A stretch of DNA of 64,000 nt from JAXMCI01 sp046349435 (GTDB lineage: Bacteria > Pseudomonadota > Alphaproteobacteria > Dongiales > Dongiaceae): assembly GCA_046349435.1 (NCBI GenBank), contig JAXMCI010000021.1:67498-131497 (forward strand), read 5' to 3'. This document shows, piece by piece, positions 18,601 to 27,354 of the stretch. Below the pieces are notes generated by a model, which searched no databases, was not told the DNA's origin, and worked only from the letters and a program-made list of their open reading frames with translations. The first letter of the stretch is position 1. Every line of letters starts with the position of its first letter. Position numbers and translations under genes: made by a program.

Positions 18601-18827
18601 TAGCCGACCAGGTCGGCGAACAGCACGGTGACCTCGCGCAGCTCGCCCTCGGGCGCGGGCGCCGCCTCTGGCGGCGCGGCGGTGGGGCGGCCGCAGCCGC
18701 CGCAGAACCTGGCGGTGCCGTCGTTGGCGAAGCCACAGCCGGGGCAGGCCCAGCCGAGGGTCGCGCCGCAGCCGCCGCAGAACCGGCGATCCGCGCCGTT
18801 CTCCGTGCCGCATCCGGCGCAGCGCAT
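15605..18827 (-). pseudogene. Class III adenylate/guanylate cyclase-AAA ATPase-TPR protein, frameshifted at 3' end
   Basis: A signalling protein of about 1,070 residues. From 18827 to about 17025 it is intact. It has two zinc ribbons (CxxC pairs in residues 1-45), a class III cyclase domain (LFADLVGYT; HIGDCVMALFG), then an NTPase domain with Walker A GEAGLGKS and Walker B LLTIEDAHWAD. The C-terminal TPR-like region then changes frame at about 17022, 16900, 16750, 16578, 16565, 16518, 16040 and 15770. The conserved segment RGNLYF can only be recovered by such shifts. The final frame ends in a TGA overlapping the oxidoreductase ATG. It would make cyclic nucleotide in response to an unknown cue; divergent from purB. 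Confidence 0.8.
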
Positions 18828-18920
18828 GGCCGCCTTGCCTCCCCTAGATCCAACGCGATGCTAGGCGGCTCCGCCGCTTCCTGGCAAGTTGCCGCCTCCC
18901 CATCGCCCGCGAGGCCGCCG

Positions 18921-20225
<1,305 letters not shown>

Positions 20226-20228
20226 CAA

Positions 20229-20262
20229 AAGGGCCCTCCCCCCGCGCGGGGGGAGGGCCCTT
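20229..20262. terminator. Perfect 15-bp bidirectional hairpin terminator
   Basis: AAGGGCCCTCCCCCC (20229-20243) pairs without mismatch with GGGGGGAGGGCCCTT (20248-20262) around a GCGC loop. It is flanked by AAAA on the left and TT on the right, and lies between the convergent purB and sodB genes, so it can stop transcription from both sides. Confidence 0.85.
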
Positions 20263-20284
20263 GTCCCGGTGGGGTTCCCGCCGG

Positions 20285-20923
20285 CTAGCCGCGCTTCAGG
20301 CGGTCGGCCGCGAAGTCCCAGTTGACCAGCCGGTCGAGGAAGGCGTCGAGATAGTCGGCGCGGCGGTTCTGGTAGTCGAGATAATAGGCGTGCTCCCAGA
20401 CGTCGCTGGTGACCAGCGGCACCGCGCCGGTGGTCAGCGGCGTCGCCGCATTGCCGGTGGTGACGATCTTCAGCTTGCCGCCCTCGGCGACCAGCCAGGC
20501 CCAGCCGCTGCCGAACTGGCCGAGGCCGGCGGTCTTGAAGGCGGTGCGGAAGGCGTCGTAGCCGCCGAAATCGGCGTCGATGCGATCGGCGATCTCGCCC
20601 TTCGGCTTGCCGCCGCCGCCGGGCTTCAGGCTGTGCCAGTAGAAGGTGTGGTTCCACACCTGGGCGGCGTTGTTGAAGATCTTGCCCTGGGCGGCGTCGC
20701 CGGCCGAGGCCTTGACGATCTCGACCAGCGACTTGCCCTTGAGCGGGCTGCTCTTCAGCAGGTCGTTGAGCTGGTTCGCATAGGTCTGGTGATGCTTGTC
20801 GTGATGATAGTGCAGCGTGTCGGCGGAGATCACCGGCGCCAGCGCCTCGTAGGCATAGGGCAGCGGCGGCGCGGTGAAGGTGTCGGTCTTCTGGTCGAGC
20901 TCGGCGTCGACGTTGGCGGCCAT
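20285..20923 (-). CDS. sodB: Superoxide dismutase, Fe type
   Basis: 212 residues. Converts superoxide to oxygen and hydrogen peroxide in the cytoplasm. The metal ligands are visible: His40 (LHYHHDKHH), His92 (VWNHTFYW), Asp174 and His178 (SDVWEHAYYLDY). Gln88 in AAQVWNH is the outer-sphere residue typical of iron rather than manganese enzymes. The N-terminus has about 18 extra residues before the usual PPLPYAYEAL start. Start 20923 is supported by GAGGAGGGACATCC upstream. Single gene, convergent with purB. Confidence 0.95.
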   Translation of the reverse strand: MAANVDAELDQKTDTFTAPPLPYAYEALAPVISADTLHYHHDKHHQTYANQLNDLLKSSPLKGKSLVEIVKASAGDAAQGKIFNNAAQVWNHTFYWHSLKPGGGGKPKGEIADRIDADFGGYDAFRTAFKTAGLGQFGSGWAWLVAEGGKLKIVTTGNAATPLTTGAVPLVTSDVWEHAYYLDYQNRRADYLDAFLDRLVNWDFAADRLKRG

Positions 20924-21033
20924 GGATGTCCCTCCTCGTTCCTCTGTCGGGCCCCTATCGGGAAGTCATAGCTTGAAACAGGCGCGGCGGCTGCAGTTCC
21001 CCCGGCGCCCGGCGGAGCGGCTGGCCGGAACGG

Positions 21034-21360
21034 TCAGGCGCGCTCGGACTGGATCTGCTGGCGCGCCACCGCGAGGACCTCGCGCATGTGGTTGCGCAGC
21101 CGGTGCTCGGTCATCTCGACCTTGCGGGCGGCACAGTCGGCCATCACCTTCTCGACGACGTCGTCGTCGCCCGGCCGCTGCAGGTCCGCCTCGACCACGG
21201 TCTTGGCGTAGGTCTCCGCCTCCTCCGGCGGCAGCCCGAGCAGCCCGGCGACCCAGAGCCCGAGAAGCTTGTTGGCACGGACCCGGACCTTGAACTCAAG
21301 CTCCTGATCGTGCTTGAACTTCTGCTCGAAGCCTTTTTCCCGATCCTCGAAGATCGCCAT
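21034..21360 (-). CDS. F1F0-ATPase inhibitor zeta subunit (DUF1476)
   Basis: 108 residues, almost all helical, of the alphaproteobacterial zeta family that binds the F1 rotor-stator interface and blocks ATP hydrolysis. The start at 21360 gives MAIFEDREKGFE, the conserved N-terminal inhibitory stretch; an in-frame start 24 nt upstream is less likely. The family is essentially confined to alphaproteobacteria, so it is a useful lineage marker. Its position just upstream of purC matches the common gene order in that class (recalled). Confidence 0.93.
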   Translation of the reverse strand: MAIFEDREKGFEQKFKHDQELEFKVRVRANKLLGLWVAGLLGLPPEEAETYAKTVVEADLQRPGDDDVVEKVMADCAARKVEMTEHRLRNHMREVLAVARQQIQSERA

Positions 21361-21491
21361 GCTCGACCCCTCTGCGGCACGCACTACCCAGGATATGGCT
21401 CCGGTCGCGGGCGCGGCAAGGTTATAGCGGCGGCCTCCGGCGATTTGAACCGAAACCTGCGGAGCGCGGCGAGCCGCCCATGGAGCCGCCC

Positions 21492-22250
21492 ATGTGCAGC
21501 CTGGTGATCCTGCTGCGGCCCGGTGCCGACTGGCCGGTGATCGTCGCCGCCAATCGCGACGAGATGCTGGACCGGCCGTGGGACCCGCCCGGCCGGCACT
21601 GGCCGGACCGGCCCAACCTGGTGGCCGGGCGCGACCGGCTGGCCGGCGGCAGCTGGCTCGGCCGCAACGACGAAGGGGTGGTGGCCGGCATCCTGAACCG
21701 GGTCGATTCGCTGGGCCCCCGCCCCGGCTTCCGCAGCCGCGGCGAGCTGGTGCTGGAGGCGCTGGACCATGCCGACGCGGTCGAGGCGGCGGCCGCGCTC
21801 GGCGCGCTCGACCCGCGCGCCTACCGCTCCTTCAACCTGGTGGTGGCCGACAACCGCGACGCCTTCTGGCTGCGCCATGCCGGGCCGGGCGCCCCGGCCG
21901 GGCGGGTCGAGGTCATGAAGCTGCCGCCCGGGACGTCGATGATCACCGCGCACGACCGCAACGATCCTGCGAGCGCCCGGATCCGCCGCCACCTGCCGCG
22001 CTTCGAGGCCGCCCCGCCGCCCGACCCCGGGGCGCCGGACGGGACGGGCTGGGCCGGCTGGGAGGCGCTGCTCGCCAGCCGGGAGGGCGATACGCCGCGC
22101 GATGCCATGGCGATCGTTGGCGGCGACGGCTTCGGCACGGTCTCCAGCTCGCTGCTGGCCCTGCCGGCCCCCGGCGCCGCCGCCAGGCCGGTCTGGCGCT
22201 TCGCGGCCGGGCTGCCGGGCGTGGCGCCCTTCCGGCCCGTTACGGCCTAG
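21492..22250 (+). CDS. NRDE/TANGO2 family protein
   Basis: 252 residues. Start 21492 is chosen because it places Cys at position 2 (MCSLVILLRPG), the likely N-terminal nucleophile of this Ntn-hydrolase-like family; an in-frame ATG at 21480 would bury it. The family-naming NRDE motif is present as AANRDEMLDRP, followed by GGSWLGRN. The eukaryotic relative TANGO2 is linked to lipid and haem metabolism, but the bacterial role is not established. Sits alone between the zeta gene (divergent) and purC. Confidence 0.88.
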   Translation: MCSLVILLRPGADWPVIVAANRDEMLDRPWDPPGRHWPDRPNLVAGRDRLAGGSWLGRNDEGVVAGILNRVDSLGPRPGFRSRGELVLEALDHADAVEAAAALGALDPRAYRSFNLVVADNRDAFWLRHAGPGAPAGRVEVMKLPPGTSMITAHDRNDPASARIRRHLPRFEAAPPPDPGAPDGTGWAGWEALLASREGDTPRDAMAIVGGDGFGTVSSSLLALPAPGAAARPVWRFAAGLPGVAPFRPVTA

Positions 22251-22339
22251 CTGGCCCGCGACGCCGGCGGCGCCCGCGCCCGCGCCGCCCGGCCCCGGGC
22301 AAGCGGGGTGCCGGCGGCGCGCGAGCGGGGGGACTGTCA

Positions 22340-22368
22340 TTGTTTTGCCCGGAAACTCCTGCTATGAG
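22340..22368 (+). promoter_or_regulatory. Candidate sigma-70-like promoter for purC
   Basis: TTGTTT (22340-22345) and TATGAG (22363-22368) are separated by 17 bp in a locally AT-richer patch, 73 nt before the purC start. The 190-nt gap upstream of purC holds no other feature seen. Confidence 0.4.
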
Positions 22369-22440
22369 GGGACAATCTTCGCCCCCTGTGAACGCCGGGA
22401 GCCCGCCGATCGCGCGGTGCCGCCAGGCCGAGAGATCGCC

Positions 22441-23205
22441 ATGTCCCGCCGCCGCCGGATTTACGAGGGCAAGGCCAAGGTCCTGTTCGAAGGACCCGAG
22501 CCGGGCACCCTGGTCCAGTATTTCAAGGATGACGCCACCGCCTTCAACAACCAGAAGCGCGGGATCATCACCGGCAAGGGCGTGCTCAACAACCGGATCT
22601 CGGAATATCTGATGACCCGGCTGAACGAGGCCGGGATCCCGACCCATTTCGTGCGCCGCCTCAACATGCGCGAGCAGCTGGTGCGCGAGGTCGAGATCAT
22701 CCCCCTCGAGGTGGTGATCCGCAACGTCGCCGCCGGCTCGCTGTCGAAGCGCTTCGGCCTGGCCGAGGGCACGCCGCTGCCGCGCTCGATCATCGAGTAC
22801 TACTACAAGTCCGACGAGCTCGGCGACCCGATGGTCTCCGAGGAGCACATCACCGCCTTCGGCTGGGCGACGCCGCAGGACCTCGACGACATCATGGCGC
22901 TGGCGCTGCGCATCAACGACTTCCTCTCCGGCCTCTTCCTCGGGGTCGGCCTCAAGCTGGTCGACTTCAAGCTCGAGTTCGGCCGGCTCTACGAGGGCGA
23001 GGAGATGCGCATCGTCCTGGCCGACGAGATCAGCCCCGATTCCTGCCGCCTGTGGGACATCAAGACCAACGAGAAGCTGGACAAGGACCGCTTCCGCCGC
23101 GACATGGGCGGCGTCGAGGAGGCCTACCAGGAGGTGGCGCGCCGGCTCGGCATCCTGCCCGAGGGCGGCCCGCGGGACCTCAAGGGTCCCAACACCATGC
23201 AGTAG
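22441..23205 (+). CDS. purC: Phosphoribosylaminoimidazole-succinocarboxamide (SAICAR) synthase
   Basis: 254 residues. Joins CAIR and aspartate with ATP in purine synthesis. Start 22441 gives RRRRIYEGKAKVLFEG, the standard N-terminus with the ATP-binding strand. Further signatures: IPLEVVIRN, VDFKLEFGR, LADEISPDSCRLWD. Length is normal for the bacterial short form. purS begins 17 nt downstream, so they form one transcript. The next step genes purQL, normally contiguous, are 15.7 kb away. Confidence 0.97.
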   Translation: MSRRRRIYEGKAKVLFEGPEPGTLVQYFKDDATAFNNQKRGIITGKGVLNNRISEYLMTRLNEAGIPTHFVRRLNMREQLVREVEIIPLEVVIRNVAAGSLSKRFGLAEGTPLPRSIIEYYYKSDELGDPMVSEEHITAFGWATPQDLDDIMALALRINDFLSGLFLGVGLKLVDFKLEFGRLYEGEEMRIVLADEISPDSCRLWDIKTNEKLDKDRFRRDMGGVEEAYQEVARRLGILPEGGPRDLKGPNTMQ

Positions 23206-23222
23206 GCGGGAGACCGTCCGTC

Positions 23223-23462
23223 ATGAAGGCCCGCATCCACGTCACGCTGAAGCCCGGGGTCCTCGACCCGCAGGGCCAGGCCATCGCCAACGCCCTGCAC
23301 GGGCTGGGGTTCGGCGGCGTCGGCGACGTCCGCCAGGGCAAGCTCATCGAGATCGACCTGGCCGAGCAGGACCCCGCCGCGGCGCGGCGCACCGTCGAGT
23401 CGATGTGCGCCCGGCTGCTGGCCAATACGGTGATCGAGAACTACGCCATCGAGCTCGGCTGA
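23223..23462 (+). CDS. purS: FGAM synthase small subunit PurS
   Basis: 79 residues, the usual size. PurS bridges PurL and PurQ and passes ammonia in formylglycinamidine ribonucleotide synthesis. Seen: MKARIHVTLKPGVLDPQG and the conserved VRQGK and NTVIENY segments. It lies 17 nt after purC. Its partners PurQ and PurL are encoded from 39.2 kb, so the complex is made from two separated transcripts here. Confidence 0.95.
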   Translation: MKARIHVTLKPGVLDPQGQAIANALHGLGFGGVGDVRQGKLIEIDLAEQDPAAARRTVESMCARLLANTVIENYAIELG

Positions 23463-23552
23463 GCGGCCGCGCGGAACGGCCCGCCGGGCCGCCCGGTGCG
23501 ACCGTCTGCCCCGCGAAAGTCGCTGGTATCTCCGTGACCTAGTCAGTAGTAT

Positions 23553-23571
23553 CGCGCCGCGCTGCGGCGCG
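23553..23571. terminator. 8-bp GC hairpin between purS and the island
   Basis: CGCGCCGC (23553-23560) pairs with GCGGCGCG (23564-23571) around GCT. It lies 90 nt after purS and 35 nt before the SxtJ-like gene, near the left boundary of the inserted block. No T-run. It may mark the end of the purCS transcript. Confidence 0.35.
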
Positions 23572-23605
23572 GGGCTGATTCGGCGTTGGATGGGATCGGG
23601 GGAAC

Positions 23606-24037
23606 ATGGCGCGCGTCGCGCTTCCGGAAAGCTTCGAACGCGAGGAAGCCGTACATGGCGGCTCGGACCGCAGCTTCGGGCTGGTCTTCACGGCCTTCTT
23701 CCTGCTGGTCGGCCTGGCGCCGCTGCTGCATGGCGGGCATGTGCGGTGGTGGAGCGTCGCGCTGGCCGCCGCCTTCCTCGTCGTCGCGCTGGTCCGCCCG
23801 GCATTGCTCAAGCCGCTCAACCGGCTCTGGACCAAGTTCGGCCTGCTGCTGCACAAGATCGTCAATCCGGTGATCATGGGCGCGATCTTCTATGTCGCGA
23901 TCACGCCGTTCGGCGTGGTCATGCGGCTCCTCGGCAAGGACCCGCTGCGTCGCCGTTTCGACGCGCAGGCGCCGAGCTACTGGATCGAGCGGACGCCGCC
24001 CGGTCCGGCGCCGCAGTCGATGTCCAATCAATTCTAG
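23606..24037 (+). CDS. SxtJ family small membrane protein
   Basis: 143 residues with about three hydrophobic segments (roughly 26-42, 50-68, 84-106). It matches, by recall, the SxtJ family named after the saxitoxin cluster, whose members sit beside carbamoyltransferases in many bacteria, including polysaccharide loci. The function is unknown. Start 23606 is preceded by GGGGGAAC. It begins a tight three-gene set with the DUF5989 gene (35 nt gap) and the carbamoyltransferase (1 nt gap). It is the first gene of the block that separates purS from purQ. Confidence 0.75.
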   Translation: MARVALPESFEREEAVHGGSDRSFGLVFTAFFLLVGLAPLLHGGHVRWWSVALAAAFLVVALVRPALLKPLNRLWTKFGLLLHKIVNPVIMGAIFYVAITPFGVVMRLLGKDPLRRRFDAQAPSYWIERTPPGPAPQSMSNQF

Positions 24038-24072
24038 GCTCATCCAATCCAGGCAAATCCAAGGGCTGGCCC

Positions 24073-24222
24073 ATGTCGTTCCTCGCCGAGATCTGGTCCT
24101 ATATGAGGGTCAGGAAGAAGTTCTGGCTGGCTCCACTGGTCATCATCATGGTGATCTTCGGCGGGCTGGTGATCCTGGCGAAGGGCAGCGCCGTGGCGCC
24201 CTTCATCTACACCATCTTCTGA
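24073..24222 (+). CDS. DUF5989 (SxtK-like) mini membrane protein
   Basis: 49 residues with one membrane helix (about 19-40) after a short basic N-terminus (SYMRVRKKFW). It fits the DUF5989 family that follows SxtJ in carbamoyltransferase loci (recalled). It ends 1 nt before the carbamoyltransferase ATG, so it is certainly co-translated with it. Function unknown; membrane placement suggests it helps tether or regulate the enzyme or its partner. Confidence 0.75.
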   Translation: MSFLAEIWSYMRVRKKFWLAPLVIIMVIFGGLVILAKGSAVAPFIYTIF

Positions 24223-24223
24223 G

Positions 24224-26065
24224 ATGCCGACCCGCGTCGTCGGCATCTCGGCCTTCTACCACGACAGCGCCGCCGCGCTGATCGAGGACGGGCGCATCGT
24301 GGCCGCGGCGCAGGAGGAGCGATTCTCTCGCCGCAAGCACGACGCCCGCTTCCCGAAGCTCGCCCTCGACTACTGCCTCGCCGAGGCCGGGCTGAAGCTG
24401 ACCGACATCGACCAGGTGGCGTTCTACGACAAGCCGTTCCTGAAGTTCGAGCGGCTGCTCGAGACCTACCTCTCCTTCGCCCCGCGCGGCTATCGCAGCT
24501 TCGCCATGGCGATGCCGGTCTGGCTCAAGGAGAAGCTCTTCCAGAAGACGATGATCCGCAAGGCGCTGCAGGAAGCCGCTCCGGAATTCGACTGGGAAAA
24601 GAAGCTGCTCTTCGCCGAGCACCACCAGAGCCATGCGGCGAGCGCGTTCTACGCCTCGCCCTTCGACGAGGCCGCGGTGCTGACCATGGACGGGGTCGGC
24701 GAGTGGACCACCGCGTCGGTGGCGCTGGGCCGCGGCAACCAGCTGGAGATCGTCAAGGAGATCCACTGGCCGCACAGCCTCGGCCTGCTCTACTCCGCCT
24801 TCACCTACTACACCGGGTTCAAGGTCAATTCCGGCGAGTACAAGGTGATGGGGCTGGCGCCCTATGGCGAGCCTCGTTACCGCGACCTGATCCTCGAGAA
24901 GCTGATCGACCTCAAGCCCGACGGCTCGTTCCGCCTCAACCTCGACTATTTCGACTTCTGCACCGGTCTGACCATGACCAACCGGAAGTTCGACGCGCTG
25001 TTCGGCGGCCCGCCGCGCTCGGCCGAGGCGAAGCTGACGCAGCGCGAGATGGACCTCGCCGCCTCGGTGCAGGCGGTGACCGAGGAGGCGGTGCTGCGGC
25101 TCGGCCGCTCGATCGCGCGCGAGACCGGGCAGAAAGCGCTTTGCCTCGCCGGCGGCGTGGCGCTGAACTGCGTCGCCAACGGCAAGCTGCTGCGCGACAA
25201 GTCGTTCGAGCAGATCTGGGTGCAGCCGGCGGCGGGCGATGCCGGCGGCGCGCTGGGCGCGGCGCTGGCCGCCTATCACGGCTTCCTCGGCCAGGCCCGG
25301 CCGGCGCGCAACGAGCTCGACCTGATGAAGGGCAGCTATCTCGGCCCGGCCTTCTCGCAGGACGACATCGAGCGGCGGCTGCGCGCGCAGGGCGCCGTCT
25401 TCGACGTGCTCGACCGCGACGGCCTGATCGACCGGGTGGTCGACGACCTGGTCGGCGAGAAGGCGGTCGCCTGGTTCCAGGGCCGCATGGAGTTCGGGCC
25501 GCGCGCCCTCGGCGGTCGCTCGATCCTCGGCGATGCGCGCTCATCGAGCATGCAGAAGACCCTCAACCTCAAGGTCAAGTACCGGGAGAGCTTCCGTCCC
25601 TTCGCGCCCTCGGTGCTGCGCGAGGACGTCGCCGACTGGTTCGAGCTGGACACCGACAGCCCCTACATGCTGATGGTGGCCGACGTGGCGGCCGGGCGCC
25701 GCAAGCCGGTGCCGCCGGAGGACCAGGGGCTGGTCGGGATCGACAAGCTCAAGGTGAAGCGCTCCGAGGTGCCGGCGATCACCCATGTCGACCACTCCGC
25801 CCGCGTCCAGACGGTGCATGCCGAGACCAACCCGCTCTACCACCAGCTGATCAGCGCCTTCAAGGCGCGCACCGGCTGCCCGATCCTGGTCAATACCAGC
25901 TTCAACGTCCGCGGCGAGCCGATCGCCTGCACGCCGGAGGACGCCTTCCGCTGCTTCATGGGCACGGAGATCGAGACGCTGGCGATCGGCAACTGCTACC
26001 TCGACAAGGCCCGGCAGGACCCGTCGAAGAAGCTCGACTATCGCAACGCCTTCGATCCGGACTGA
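24224..26065 (+). CDS. O-carbamoyltransferase, NodU/CmcH/SxtI family
   Basis: 613 residues. Transfers carbamoyl from carbamoyl phosphate, via carbamoyl-adenylate, to a hydroxyl group. N-terminal Kae1-like domain: ISAFYHDSAAAL with His13, then AEHHQSHAASAF with His133, His134 and His137, and LTMDGVGEW with Asp156. The C-terminal YrdC-like lobe contains WFQGRMEFGPRALGGRSIL and NTSFNVRGEP. Full length and all motifs intact. The acceptor is unknown. The surrounding glycosyltransferases, SGNH enzymes and sulfotransferases point to a surface glycan more than a small toxin. Confidence 0.93.
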   Translation: MPTRVVGISAFYHDSAAALIEDGRIVAAAQEERFSRRKHDARFPKLALDYCLAEAGLKLTDIDQVAFYDKPFLKFERLLETYLSFAPRGYRSFAMAMPVWLKEKLFQKTMIRKALQEAAPEFDWEKKLLFAEHHQSHAASAFYASPFDEAAVLTMDGVGEWTTASVALGRGNQLEIVKEIHWPHSLGLLYSAFTYYTGFKVNSGEYKVMGLAPYGEPRYRDLILEKLIDLKPDGSFRLNLDYFDFCTGLTMTNRKFDALFGGPPRSAEAKLTQREMDLAASVQAVTEEAVLRLGRSIARETGQKALCLAGGVALNCVANGKLLRDKSFEQIWVQPAAGDAGGALGAALAAYHGFLGQARPARNELDLMKGSYLGPAFSQDDIERRLRAQGAVFDVLDRDGLIDRVVDDLVGEKAVAWFQGRMEFGPRALGGRSILGDARSSSMQKTLNLKVKYRESFRPFAPSVLREDVADWFELDTDSPYMLMVADVAAGRRKPVPPEDQGLVGIDKLKVKRSEVPAITHVDHSARVQTVHAETNPLYHQLISAFKARTGCPILVNTSFNVRGEPIACTPEDAFRCFMGTEIETLAIGNCYLDKARQDPSKKLDYRNAFDPD

Positions 26066-26325
26066 CCGGGCGGCTCGAATGGGACGGGACCGCCAACCCT
26101 GCGGGCGCCGGGGCTGGAAGGGCTCCGGACGAGCCGGGCTGATCCATCATGCGCACCGCCTCGACGTGCTGCCGCGCGTCGAGCGCGCGCGCCGACGAGA
26201 AGGGACATGCGGAAGACTGAGATGAAGCGGGGGATCGCCGCCCGCGCGCGAGACCCTCGGGCGAAGCAGGCCGGGCGAACCCGGGCGGCCGGCGAGCCTG
26301 GTAACCCCAATGGCGGCTGCCGGCG

Positions 26326-27345
26326 ATGACGGGCCGCCCCCCGCCGCGGTCCCGCCGCTGGCTGGCCAGCCTGGGCCTGATCGTCATCACCATCGTGGTC
26401 GCCCTGGCGGCGCTCGAGATCTTCGCCCGGCTGGTCCTCGTCGACGGCACCAACTTCGATCTCGAGATGTGGCGCTACGCCAAGGACCTGAAGCGGGTCA
26501 GCCCGATCCCCGGCGTCGGCCACGAGCACATCCCGAACGGCGACGGCGTCTACATGGGCGTCGAGATCAAGACCAACGCCCGCAAGCTGCGCGACTACGA
26601 CTACGACTATCCCAAGCCGGCCGGCATCCGCCGCGTCGTGATGCTCGGCGACTCGCTGATGCTGGGCTGGGGCGCACCGTTCGACGACACCACGCCGAAG
26701 AAGCTGGAGGCGCGGCTCAATGCCGGGCTGGCGAAGCCTGCCTTCCAGGTGATCAACACCGGGGTCGGCAACTACAACTCGGCGATGGAGGTCGCCTATT
26801 TCCTGGGCGAGGGCTACCGCTACGACCCCGACATCGTGGTGCTGAACTACTTCATCAACGACGCCGAGCCGACGCCGACGCGCAAGCACAACTTCATCCT
26901 GGAGCGCTCCTACGCGGCGGTGATCGCCGCCGGCGCGATCGACACGCTCGACCGGATGATGGGCGGCCGGCCGGACTGGAAAGCCTACTATGCCGGGCTC
27001 TACGACGAGAGCCTGCCCGCCTGGATCCAGACCAAGGAGGCGATCGCCCGGCTGGCCGCCTATTGCCGCGAGCACGGCATCAAGCTGCTGGTCGCCAACT
27101 ACCCCGAGCTGCACCAGCTCTCGCCCTACCCCTTCACCGCCGTCACCAAGCAGGTCGGGGACGCGGTGACGGCGACCGGGACGCCGTTCGTCGACCTGCT
27201 GCCCGCGGTGGCGGCCGTCACACCGCCCGAGAGCCTGTGGGTGACATCGACCGACGCGCACCCCAACGGCAAGGCCGCGACGCTCTACGCCGAGCTGCTG
27301 CAGAAGACGCTGGAGGCCGACTTTCCCGAGATCATGAAGCGGTGA
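26326..27345 (+). CDS. Membrane-anchored SGNH/GDSL hydrolase (island copy 1)
   Basis: 339 residues. One N-terminal membrane helix (about 12-34) places the catalytic domain in the periplasm. The esterase blocks are complete: GDSL with nucleophile Ser110, Gly in NTGVGNYNS, Asn178 in YFIND, and Asp310/His312 in TDAHPNG. SGNH enzymes of this layout add or remove acyl groups on glycans. It lies 260 nt after the carbamoyltransferase; nothing recognisable was found in that gap. Convergent with the next SGNH gene. Confidence 0.88.
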   Translation: MTGRPPPRSRRWLASLGLIVITIVVALAALEIFARLVLVDGTNFDLEMWRYAKDLKRVSPIPGVGHEHIPNGDGVYMGVEIKTNARKLRDYDYDYPKPAGIRRVVMLGDSLMLGWGAPFDDTTPKKLEARLNAGLAKPAFQVINTGVGNYNSAMEVAYFLGEGYRYDPDIVVLNYFINDAEPTPTRKHNFILERSYAAVIAAGAIDTLDRMMGGRPDWKAYYAGLYDESLPAWIQTKEAIARLAAYCREHGIKLLVANYPELHQLSPYPFTAVTKQVGDAVTATGTPFVDLLPAVAAVTPPESLWVTSTDAHPNGKAATLYAELLQKTLEADFPEIMKR

Positions 27346-27354
27346 CGAGCCGCG

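Noticed and set aside
17082..18920. In-frame upstream extension of purB
   Set aside because: It is antisense to the cyclase gene, has no homology, and purB similarity begins exactly at MIPRYSRPEM (18921).
23606..26065. Part of a saxitoxin-like biosynthetic cluster
   Set aside because: Only the SxtI/J/K-type genes are present. No polyketide-type starter gene or other hallmark biosynthetic genes lie nearby, and the dimethylarginine-hydrolase-like gene is 11 kb away in an unrelated cluster.
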